Source: Bacteroidales bacterium UBA7009
GTDB lineage: Bacteria; Bacteroidota; Bacteroidia; Bacteroidales; Paludibacteraceae
Direction: 5' to 3'
Length of the DNA stretch: 49,161 nucleotides
Assembly: GCA_002449665.1 (NCBI GenBank)
Contig: DJXH01000030.1
Span: 1 to 49,161 of the forward strand
Part shown: positions 31,153 to 38,963 of the stretch, in pieces
Layout of the letters: each line of letters starts with the position of its first letter
Numbering within the stretch: position 1 is the stretch's first letter
Notes under the pieces: generated by a model
What the model saw: the letters and a program-made list of their open reading frames with translations, nothing else
Told to the model about the DNA's origin: nothing
Databases searched by the model: none
Program-made: the position numbers and the translations under genes

Positions 31153-33896
31153 ATTATAGTTGCCGTCTCTACCAGTTCTTTAAGGCACCTGCCCGTATGG
31201 CTGTCAGCGCAGTTCATTATATCTTCCGGCGTACCTGTTGCCACTATGTTGCCGCCCTCGTTGCCGCCTTCCGGACCGAGGTCTATCACGTGGTCGGCTG
31301 CCAGTATGACCTCGGGGTTATGCTCTATTATCACTATCGTATGCCCTTTTTCAATCAAGCGATTGATGGCTTTGATAAGCACACGAATGTCGGTGTGGTG
31401 CAGACCTGTCGTAGGCTCGTCAAAGACGAACATCGTCGGTTCGGCACTCTCCATAGCGAGAAAAGAGGCGAGTTTGACACGCTGGCTCTCGCCGCCGGAC
31501 AGGGTGGAGGATGACTGCCCGAGTTTGACATAACCTATACCCACGTCTTGCAGAGGGCGAAGGCGTTGGACTATACGTTTGGCGGCTGTATCTTCCGAGA
31601 AAAACTCTATCGCCTCGTCCACGGTCATCTCAAGTATGTCGTATATATTTTTGCCCCGATAGAGTACGTCAAGTACATCGTGTTTGAAGCGTTTGCCGTG
31701 ACATTCTTCACACTCAAACACTATGTCTGCCATAAACTGCATCTCTATTGTTATCGTTCCTTCGCCCTGACACACTTCGCATCTTCCTCCCGGTGTATTG
31801 AAAGAAAAATGTGCTGGGGTGAAACCGAGTTGCTTGGCAAGTTGTTGGTCGGCAAAGAGTTTGCGTATCTCATCGTAGGCTTTAAGGTAGGTTACGGGGT
31901 TGGAGCGTGATGAGCGGGAAAGAGGGTTCTGGTCTATGTATTCTATGTTTTTCAGCAGGTTAAGGCTGCCGCCGAGTTTGCCGAAGTCGCCCGTTCGTTC
32001 TGCCACGCCGCCGTAGTGTTTTTTCAGGGCGGGGTAGAGCACTTTCGTTATTAGCGACGATTTGCCGCTGCCCGATACGCCGGTGATGACGGTCATTACG
32101 TTGAGCGGAATCCGAACATCTATGTTCTTCAGGTTGTTTTCCGATGCGCCTGTTATTTCTATGTAGTTGTTCCACCTGCGGCGGGACGAGGGTATGTCAT
32201 ACGTGAATTTCTCCATCCTCGGTCTGCCCTCGTATGTTATATACCCGCCGTTGCTGCCTGCTGCCGGACCTATCTCCACTATATGGTCGGCGGCTTTCTG
32301 TATGTCGTCATCGTGCTCTACGACCACAATAGTGTTACCTACGTCGCGTAGTTCTTTGAGTACGTGTATGAGCCTGTGCGTGTCGCGCGCGTGAAGACCT
32401 ATGCTCGGCTCGTCAAGTACGTACAGCGAGCCTACCAGACTGCTGCCGAGCGACTTGGCAAGGTTAATCCTTTGTCCTTCGCCGCCCGAAAGCGTACTGC
32501 TCATTCGGTTGAGAGTAAGATAACTCAAGCCCACATCCTGCATAAAACTGAGCCTTGAGCGTATCTCGTGCAACAGGTTGGCGGCTGTGGCTTGCTCCGT
32601 TTCTGTCAGTTGCAGACGGTCAAACCACACCGTCAGTTCTTTTAGCGGCATAGAACACAAGCGCGTGATGGAAGCCCCGCCTACAAGCACGTATTCAGCC
32701 TCTTTTCTCAGGCGCAGACCTTTACATTCGGGGCAGAGCGACTTGCCGCGATAGCGCGAAAGCAACACCTTATATTGTATTTTGCTGTATTGCTTCGATT
32801 CAAGTTCGTCGAAAAAGTCGTTCAGTCCGTGGAAGTACTCGTTGCCCGTCCATATCAGTTGTTTCTGCTCGTCGGTGAGAGCATAGTAAGGTGTGTGGAT
32901 AGGAAAACCGAATTTGTCGGCACTGTATATGAGTTCGTCTTTCCACGCACTCATCTTCTCCCCGTGCCAACACGCAATGGCTCCGTCATATACGGAAAGC
33001 GACTTGTCGGGTACCACAAGGTCGGGGTCTATGCCAATGACATTGCCGAACCCGCCGCATCGCGGACACGCTCCCATAGGGTTGTTGAAGTCAAACAGAT
33101 GTTCTGTCGGCTCTATAAACGTTATGCCGTCAGCCTCAAAGTGCTCGGAGAAACTTTGTGTTTCTTTTTTCTCGCCTTCTTCTACGTAGAGCATACATTG
33201 CCCGTTGCCCTCATAAAACGCCGTCTGTACCGAGTCGGCAAAACGATTGGCTGTACTCGTCTCGCCGTCCGCTATAAGACGGTCTATTAGCAGCATAAGA
33301 CTTGGCTTATACTCTGTGTCTTGGCTGATGTTTACCGTTGTGTGTCCGTTTGTGTAATAAAGGCGGGAAAAGCCTTGCTGTTGCCATATCTGCAGTTGTG
33401 TTTCCCACGTTCTGTCCTGCGGCAGAGAGATGGGAGCGAGCAGCCAAAGACGACTGCCTTTGTTTAGTTGCCTTAGAGCCGATACCACATCCTGCACCGT
33501 GTGCCTTTTCACTTCCTTTCCGCTCACCGGCGAAACGGTACGACCTATGCGGGCAAAAAGCAGTTTGAGATAGTCGTAAATCTCCGTGGAGGTACCCACC
33601 GTTGAGCGCGGATTGCGGCTTGCCACTTTCTGCTCTATGGCTATGGCGGGCGGTATGTTCTCAATGTTGTCCACATCGGGCTTTTGCATACGCCCGAGAA
33701 ACTGCCGTGCGTAAGCAGACAGGCTCTCCACATACCTGCGCTGACCCTCGGCATAGAGGGTGTCAAAAGCGAGCGACGACTTGCCGCTGCCCGACACGCC
33801 CGTTATCACCGTCATTTGGTTGTGGGGTATATCAAGACTTATGTTTTTCAAGTTATGAGTGCGTGCACCCGTAATCCTTATCCTATTTTCTTCCAT
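31149..33896 (-). CDS. uvrA: UvrA-family excinuclease ATPase (possible UvrA2 paralogue)
   Basis: A 915-residue double-ABC ATPase that recognises DNA damage for nucleotide excision repair. Walker A ITGVSGSGKSSLAFDTLYAE and ITGVSGSGKSSLI, and signatures LSGGEGQRINLAKSLG and LSGGESQRVKLASFL are intact. The C-terminal zinc finger is complete (GGRCEVCQGEG ... CEECHGKRF). The first zinc module keeps only its second pair (GACPRCGGFG); the first CxxC seems lost (EPTEHLFDFNN). That, and the slightly short length, suggest one of the UvrA paralogues common in Bacteroidetes. It overlaps the HU-LysM gene by 14 bp. Confidence 0.92.
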   Translation of the reverse strand: MEENRIRITGARTHNLKNISLDIPHNQMTVITGVSGSGKSSLAFDTLYAEGQRRYVESLSAYARQFLGRMQKPDVDNIENIPPAIAIEQKVASRNPRSTVGTSTEIYDYLKLLFARIGRTVSPVSGKEVKRHTVQDVVSALRQLNKGSRLWLLAPISLPQDRTWETQLQIWQQQGFSRLYYTNGHTTVNISQDTEYKPSLMLLIDRLIADGETSTANRFADSVQTAFYEGNGQCMLYVEEGEKKETQSFSEHFEADGITFIEPTEHLFDFNNPMGACPRCGGFGNVIGIDPDLVVPDKSLSVYDGAIACWHGEKMSAWKDELIYSADKFGFPIHTPYYALTDEQKQLIWTGNEYFHGLNDFFDELESKQYSKIQYKVLLSRYRGKSLCPECKGLRLRKEAEYVLVGGASITRLCSMPLKELTVWFDRLQLTETEQATAANLLHEIRSRLSFMQDVGLSYLTLNRMSSTLSGGEGQRINLAKSLGSSLVGSLYVLDEPSIGLHARDTHRLIHVLKELRDVGNTIVVVEHDDDIQKAADHIVEIGPAAGSNGGYITYEGRPRMEKFTYDIPSSRRRWNNYIEITGASENNLKNIDVRIPLNVMTVITGVSGSGKSSLITKVLYPALKKHYGGVAERTGDFGKLGGSLNLLKNIEYIDQNPLSRSSRSNPVTYLKAYDEIRKLFADQQLAKQLGFTPAHFSFNTPGGRCEVCQGEGTITIEMQFMADIVFECEECHGKRFKHDVLDVLYRGKNIYDILEMTVDEAIEFFSEDTAAKRIVQRLRPLQDVGIGYVKLGQSSSTLSGGESQRVKLASFLAMESAEPTMFVFDEPTTGLHHTDIRVLIKAINRLIEKGHTIVIIEHNPEVILAADHVIDLGPEGGNEGGNIVATGTPEDIMNCADSHTGRCLKELVETATII

Positions 33897-34962
33897 CTAA
33901 AAACTTGTGTTCAAGTTCTTTTATCAACTCTTGGGTCTGAGGATTGTTTACGTCCCTCAGTTCGCTGTCAAGGTCGGGTATCTTCACTTTCGTTCCTACC
34001 ACTATGCGGCTCGGGTGGGCAATCTTGTCTTTGTTGGCATCGTAAATGAATACCCATAATTGCTTCTCGCCGTAGTACTTATATGCCAGCCACGCCAAAC
34101 GGCTGCCCTGCGTAAGTGTCTCGGTGGTAATGAATTTGTCGTATTTCATATTGTCCGCCGAATACCGACTGCTTTCGGTTTGGTCGGCAGTGCTTGTCAA
34201 GGTCTGTGTATCAGTGCTGTCTGTTGTTGTGTCTGTCGTGTCGGCTTCAGTCAGTTCCCATTGAGCCGCTTCTTCCTCTTCTTGTGTGAGGACTGTCGTT
34301 TGTCCTGTCCTTTCGCTAAGTGTGTTTACCCACTGCTCTATCTTGTTTTGCAGGAAGATATACCCGCCTATGAGAGCGAGGCAGAACAAGCTCACTATTA
34401 TCCCCGTAGCAAGCCACGGACGGAACGGACGGGGCTGTGGCTTTTCCTCGGTTTTAGGGGGGGCGGGGTGTTCCTCCGGCTCCTCCGTTTTCTCCGGAGT
34501 TTCCGGTACTTTCGGTTTTTCAGTGATATTCGGCTTCTCCGGCACTTCCGGCTCTTCCGGCGTTTCGGGTTCTTTGGTTGTCCCTTGTCCGAGGTCAGCG
34601 AGGATGTCGAGTATCTCGTTGGCTTGTTCGCTTAGTTTTTTCATCGGGTCTGCTGCGGCAGCGGCGGTGTCGTTCACTTTCTGCTTGGCGTTATAGTCGG
34701 GCAGGAAGGTGAGTTTGTCGTAGCCTTGCAGTTGTATGGCTTCGCCTGTGGCTATGTTTACGCTCTTGCGCGCTGCCACGGCTTGTGTCTTGAAGGTTCC
34801 CAATCCGTTTATTTTTACCTGCTCGCCGTTTTTCAGTGCTTCGGCTGTCAGTTCGGTGAACGCCTGCATAAACTTGGACACGTCCTTTTCGGGCAGGTCG
34901 GCAGAGTGGGCAATAGCGCGTTTGAGTTCAACCCACGATAGTTTGTTTGTATCTTCAGCCAT
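33883..34962 (-). CDS. membrane-spanning HU-LysM fusion protein
   Basis: A 359-residue protein with an unusual layout. Residues 1-95 are a HU/IHF DNA-binding domain (KDVSKFMQAF; INGLGTFKTQ; arm-like ARKSVNIATGEAIQL; FLPDYNAKQKV). Residues ~128-180 are a Pro/Glu/Lys linker with repeated PExPEKP units. Residues ~183-204 are one hydrophobic helix preceded by basic residues (PRPFRPW), predicting the HU domain inside the cell. Residues ~205-275 are acidic and Thr-rich. Residues ~275-330 resemble a LysM (TLTQGSRLAWLAYKYYGEK, then IVVGTKVKIPDL). This would connect DNA to peptidoglycan across the inner membrane. The gene overlaps the free HU gene (8 bp) and uvrA (14 bp). Role is inference. Confidence 0.82.
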   Translation of the reverse strand: MAEDTNKLSWVELKRAIAHSADLPEKDVSKFMQAFTELTAEALKNGEQVKINGLGTFKTQAVAARKSVNIATGEAIQLQGYDKLTFLPDYNAKQKVNDTAAAAADPMKKLSEQANEILDILADLGQGTTKEPETPEEPEVPEKPNITEKPKVPETPEKTEEPEEHPAPPKTEEKPQPRPFRPWLATGIIVSLFCLALIGGYIFLQNKIEQWVNTLSERTGQTTVLTQEEEEAAQWELTEADTTDTTTDSTDTQTLTSTADQTESSRYSADNMKYDKFITTETLTQGSRLAWLAYKYYGEKQLWVFIYDANKDKIAHPSRIVVGTKVKIPDLDSELRDVNNPQTQELIKELEHKFLDGRK

Positions 34963-35263
34963 TGTTGTCGTCAGTTGAAGTTGTTGTGTTTGCTTTCAGT
35001 TCGGCTTTGAGGTTTCTGTTAGGGCGGAAGGAGATGATGCGTTTGGCTTCAGTCTGACTTTTCTCACCCGTTTTGGGGTTCACCACTTGTCGCGGCTGAC
35101 GGTCTTTCACCTCGAGTGTCCCGAAGTTTTGCAGTTGTACGTTCTTGCCGTCCTGCAGTGCTTTCATTATGGTCTCGCTTGCCGTCTGCATCAGTTTCTC
35201 CACCTCTTTGCGCGGCAGGGACGTGCGGGCTGCTATCTGTCCTATCAGTTCTTTTGTTGTCAT
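34955..35263 (-). CDS. HU/IHF-family DNA-binding protein
   Basis: A 102-residue histone-like protein. The N-terminal helices (MTTKELIGQIAARTSLPRKE) form the dimer interface. VQLQNFGTLEVKDRQPRQVV then NPKTGEK is the DNA-bending beta arm, with the intercalating Pro in NPKTG. The end (ISFRPNRNLKAELKA) is typical. A short Thr/Asp/Asn-rich tail is extra. Because HU subunits work as dimers and this gene overlaps the HU-LysM gene by 8 bp, it may pair with the membrane-tethered HU domain to form a heterodimer; that is inference. Confidence 0.92.
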   Translation of the reverse strand: MTTKELIGQIAARTSLPRKEVEKLMQTASETIMKALQDGKNVQLQNFGTLEVKDRQPRQVVNPKTGEKSQTEAKRIISFRPNRNLKAELKANTTTSTDDNNG

Positions 35264-35282
35264 AGTATCTGTAGTCTTAGCC

Positions 35283-36602
35283 TCAATCTATCGTTTCGGC
35301 ATATATATCAAAAGCCTCGGTATGCACTATTCTTACGTCATACATCTCGCCGACCTTCAGTTTTTTGCTGCTTTTTACCAGCACTTCGCAGTCCACTTCC
35401 GGCGAGTCCTGTTCCGTCCGTCCGATGGTATAGTCTCCTTCTTTTCGGTCAATAATCACGCGAATGACCGCACCTCTTTTCTCTTTCATTATTTCGCTTG
35501 ATATTTCTTCCTGTATTGCCATCAGTTCGGCAAGCCGTTTTTCTTTCACCTCTTGCGGTATGTCGTCTTTGTAGTGGCGTGCGGCGTAGGTGCCGTCTTC
35601 CTCGCTGTAGGCAAAGGCTCCCATACGCTCAAAGCGCATTTCTCTTACCCATGCTTTGAGTTCCTCAAAGTCCTTTTCCGTCTCCCCCGGATGCCCTACC
35701 ATAAGTGTGGTACGAAGACATATACCCGGCACGGCTTGGCGTATATCCCTTATCAGTTCGTCCTGCTCTTTGCGCGTTATATGCCGTTTCATTAGCGAGA
35801 GCATATTGTCCGTGCAGTGTTGCAGGGCAATGTCGAGGTATTTGCATACTTTTTTCTCCTCTGCCATCACCTGTAGCAGTTCGCGCGGGAAGTCGGTGGG
35901 GTAGGCATAGTGCAGCCTTATCCATTCTATGCCGTCTGTTTTTGCAAGTTCTCTTACGAGTTCAGGCAGGCGGTGCCCCTTATATATATCAAGTCCGTAT
36001 GACGACAGGTCTTGGGCTATCACGTTCAGTTCTTTCACGCCCTGCTCCGCTAACCAATGAGCCTCGGCTATAATCTCTTCCATCGGTCTTGAGGTATGTC
36101 TGCCGGTGATAAGCGGTATGGCGCAATAGGAACACATACGGTTGCAGCCTTCGGAAATTTTCAGGTAGGCATAGTGCTTCGGTGTGGTCAGTACGCGCTC
36201 ATAGCCGATAGGCGATGAGCAGATCGGCATAGGGTAGAGGGTCTGTAGGGTGTCTAATATCTTAATGTAGTCAAACTTCCCGTACCAGCCGTCCACTTCG
36301 GGTATTTCCTGCTTCAGGTCGCTGAAATACCTTTGAGAGAGACAGCCCATTACGTATAGTTTTTGCAGCCTCTTTCTGCCTTTTTTCTTGCGTTCGGCAA
36401 AAGCGAGTATCGTTTCCACACTTTCTTCTTTGGCATCGCCTATAAACCCGCAGGTGTTGATAATGGCAATCTCGCCCTTCGGGTTTTCGGGGTCGTGCCG
36501 ACAGTCAAAGCCCATAGTGTGCAGGCGGTACATCAGTCGCTCTGTATCAACAAGGTTCTTCGAGCAGCCGAGAGTGATAAAGTCAATGGTAGGTCTGTTC
36601 AT
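35283..36602 (-). CDS. rimO: ribosomal protein S12 methylthiotransferase
   Basis: A 439-residue radical SAM enzyme that adds a methylthio group to the conserved Asp of ribosomal protein S12. The UPF0004 domain with its auxiliary-cluster cysteines is at the start (ITLGCSKNLVDTERL; NTCGFIGDAKEES; YVMGCLSQRY). The radical SAM motif is EGCNRMCSYCAIPLITG. A C-terminal TRAM domain closes the chain. The sequence fits RimO rather than MiaB by GCSKNLVDTE. Its ATG overlaps the recQ stop (TGATG), and it lies 19 bp before the HU gene. Confidence 0.96.
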   Translation of the reverse strand: MNRPTIDFITLGCSKNLVDTERLMYRLHTMGFDCRHDPENPKGEIAIINTCGFIGDAKEESVETILAFAERKKKGRKRLQKLYVMGCLSQRYFSDLKQEIPEVDGWYGKFDYIKILDTLQTLYPMPICSSPIGYERVLTTPKHYAYLKISEGCNRMCSYCAIPLITGRHTSRPMEEIIAEAHWLAEQGVKELNVIAQDLSSYGLDIYKGHRLPELVRELAKTDGIEWIRLHYAYPTDFPRELLQVMAEEKKVCKYLDIALQHCTDNMLSLMKRHITRKEQDELIRDIRQAVPGICLRTTLMVGHPGETEKDFEELKAWVREMRFERMGAFAYSEEDGTYAARHYKDDIPQEVKEKRLAELMAIQEEISSEIMKEKRGAVIRVIIDRKEGDYTIGRTEQDSPEVDCEVLVKSSKKLKVGEMYDVRIVHTEAFDIYAETID

Positions 36603-38785
36603 CAGTTGCCGAGGTCGTTATGGAATTTTATCCTTACAAGTCTTACGTGTATTTCGTCATAATCGTCGTAGCCGAGTGTTTCCATAGCGAGTTTGATGTT
36701 GTCGTTTTCGGCGTGGCGGAAGTATTCGTATATCTCTTCCTCCTCATCGGGATCCACTATCTCCTCGATAAAGTAGTTGATATTGAGTTTAGTACCGCTA
36801 TATACTATGGCTTCTATCTCTTCAAGCAGTTCGTCAAACGACATTCCTTTCGACTCTGCAAGGTCGTCAAGGTCCACGCGGCGGTCGATGGCTTGTATGA
36901 TGCTTATTTTCCTTGTCGAGTCGCGTGCCACCGTCCTTACGCGCAGGTCTTCGGGACGGATGATGTCGTTCTCCTCAACGTAGTTCTTTATTATGTGCAA
37001 AAACTCCTCGCCGTATCTTTTGGCTTTGCCGGCTCCCACACCCGGTATGTTCTGTAGTTCCTCAAGGGTGATGGGGTAACTCGTTGCCATCGCTTCAAGG
37101 CTCGGGTCTTGGAATATGACGAAAGGAGGTATGCCGAGTTGTTTGCTCAGTTTCTTGCGCATGTCCTTCAGTATGGAGAACAATACATCGTCAGCGGCGG
37201 CGGAACCTGCCATATTGGCTCCTACGGCTTCCTCTTCCTCCTCGTCGTGAATCTCAAGCGGCACCTCAAATTGGGTGGGGTGCTTGAGGTACTTCTTGCC
37301 TTCCGTCGTTATTTTCAGGTCGCCGTATGACTCAATGTCTTTTCTTATGTATCCGGCTATCATCGCCTGACGGATAATGGCGTATATGGTCGTTTCCTCT
37401 TCGTCTTCAGCCGCTCCGAAGTTGTCTATCTCATCGTGGTGATACGAACTGACGGCGGCTGTCTTGTTGCCGTGGAGGATGTCTATTATATGTTCTGCTT
37501 TGAATTTTTCGTTCAGTTGCAGCACGGTCTCTATTATGAGTTGCAGCACCTCGCTCTCGTCCACCATACGATAGACTTTTTTGCAGTTGTCGCAGTTGCC
37601 GCAGTTGTCTTGGTCATACTCTTCGCCGAAGTAGTGAAGCAGCATCTTGCGGCGGCAAAGAGATGACTCGGCATAACTCTGTGTCTCAAACAGCAACTGG
37701 TCGCTTATCTTCTGCTCCGCGCTGGTCTTGTCGCGCTGGAACTTGCGCATACGCTCTATGTCCTTGGGCGAGTAGAAGCAGATACACTGTCCCTCGCCGC
37801 CGTCACGTCCGGCACGACCGGTCTCCTGATAGTAGCCTTCGAGCGACTTGGGTATGTCGTAGTGGACTACAAAGCGTACATCGGGCTTGTCTATGCCCAT
37901 ACCGAAAGCGATAGTTGCTACTATCACCTGCACTTTCTCCATTAGAAAGGCATCTTGGTTTGCGCTTCGTGTGGCGGAGTCCATACCGGCGTGGTAGGGC
38001 AGGGCAGAAATGTTGTTCACTTTAAGCGTCTCCGCAAGGTCTTCCACCGTTTTACGTGCCAAGCAATAGACTATGCCCGACTTGCCCTCCATAGAGCGGA
38101 TATATCGTATCAGTTCCCTGTCCACATCATCCGTCTTTGTGCGTATCTCATAATATAGGTTAGGGCGGTTGAAAGACGACTTGAAGACCTTCGCATCAAG
38201 CATTCCGAGGTTCTTTTGTATGTCGTGCTGCACCTTCTGCGTGGCTGTAGCCGTGAGTGCCATTATCGGCGCGCGACCTATACGCTCGGTCATACTCTGT
38301 ATGTTGCGATACTCGGGGCGGAAATCGTGTCCCCACTCCGATATACAGTGAGCCTCGTCAATGGCGTAAAAACTGATTTTCACGCCGCGCAGAAAATCTA
38401 TATTCTCTTCTTTGTTAAGCGATTCGGGCGCAAGATACAGCATCTTAGTCTTGCCGCTGAGCACATCTTCTTTGACCGCTGCAATCTCCGGACGGGACAG
38501 CGACGAGTTGATAAAATGTGCCACGCCGTCCTGCTCGGAGAAGTTGCGCATCGCATCCACTTGGTTCTTCATCAGCGCAATAAGCGGCGATACCACAATG
38601 GCAACACCGTCCATCAGCAGCGAAGGCAACTGATAGCAAAGACTCTTGCCCCCGCCCGTAGGCATAAGCACAAACGAGTCCTTCCCCTCCATTACACACT
38701 TGATAATCTCCTCCTGATTGCCCTTAAAGGAATTAAAGCCAAAGTTGTGCTGCAAAGCAGCCAATAACTCTTCGTGTCCTATCAT
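36602..38785 (-). CDS. recQ: ATP-dependent DNA helicase RecQ
   Basis: A 727-residue superfamily 2 helicase acting in recombination and fork repair. Motif I is LMPTGGGKSLCYQLP, motif II is YAIDEAHCISEWGHDFRP, motif VI is YYQETGRAGRDGGEGQ. The RecQ zinc-binding cysteines (CRRKMLLHYF ... CGNCDNC) and a winged helix follow, then an HRDC domain (SYPITLEELQNIPGVGAGKA). Another ~100 acidic residues extend past the HRDC, longer than E. coli RecQ. The ATG at 38785 is chosen because the predicted promoter lies between it and an upstream in-frame TTG at 38869. First gene of the ten-gene run. Confidence 0.94.
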   Translation of the reverse strand: MIGHEELLAALQHNFGFNSFKGNQEEIIKCVMEGKDSFVLMPTGGGKSLCYQLPSLLMDGVAIVVSPLIALMKNQVDAMRNFSEQDGVAHFINSSLSRPEIAAVKEDVLSGKTKMLYLAPESLNKEENIDFLRGVKISFYAIDEAHCISEWGHDFRPEYRNIQSMTERIGRAPIMALTATATQKVQHDIQKNLGMLDAKVFKSSFNRPNLYYEIRTKTDDVDRELIRYIRSMEGKSGIVYCLARKTVEDLAETLKVNNISALPYHAGMDSATRSANQDAFLMEKVQVIVATIAFGMGIDKPDVRFVVHYDIPKSLEGYYQETGRAGRDGGEGQCICFYSPKDIERMRKFQRDKTSAEQKISDQLLFETQSYAESSLCRRKMLLHYFGEEYDQDNCGNCDNCKKVYRMVDESEVLQLIIETVLQLNEKFKAEHIIDILHGNKTAAVSSYHHDEIDNFGAAEDEEETTIYAIIRQAMIAGYIRKDIESYGDLKITTEGKKYLKHPTQFEVPLEIHDEEEEEAVGANMAGSAAADDVLFSILKDMRKKLSKQLGIPPFVIFQDPSLEAMATSYPITLEELQNIPGVGAGKAKRYGEEFLHIIKNYVEENDIIRPEDLRVRTVARDSTRKISIIQAIDRRVDLDDLAESKGMSFDELLEEIEAIVYSGTKLNINYFIEEIVDPDEEEEIYEYFRHAENDNIKLAMETLGYDDYDEIHVRLVRIKFHNDLGN

Positions 38786-38837
38786 ATATGGTCTGAAAAA
38801 TATCTGTAGGGTATAGCCCCTGCATTGTTTGTTTGTG

Positions 38838-38870
38838 CAAAGGTATTGATATTTTTTCATATATTGCAAC
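38838..38870 (-). promoter_or_regulatory. promoter of the recQ-to-EF-hand run
   Basis: On the minus strand GTTG (38870-38867), 21 bases, TACCTTTG (38845-38838): perfect -7, one mismatch in -33. Start near 38831, about 46 bases before the ATG at 38785. Confidence 0.6.
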
Positions 38871-38906
38871 TATTTGGGCAAAAATCTTACATTTTATGTA
38901 AAAAAA

Positions 38907-38938
38907 ATTGCACAACTGAAAAAATCGAACTAACTTTG
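38907..38938 (+). promoter_or_regulatory. promoter of the SLC45-like transporter
   Basis: ATTG (38907-38910), 20 bases, TAACTTTG (38931-38938). Start near 38945, 19 bases before the ATG at 38964. Divergent from the recQ promoter 60 bases away. Confidence 0.6.
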
Positions 38939-38963
38939 CGGCGATGTTGTAAATAAAAATTCT

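Noticed and set aside
34457..34463. G7 run in the HU-LysM linker as a phase-variation site
   Set aside because: Seven bases in a Pro-rich linker coded by CCN triplets is expected by composition; weaker case than the two nine-base runs.
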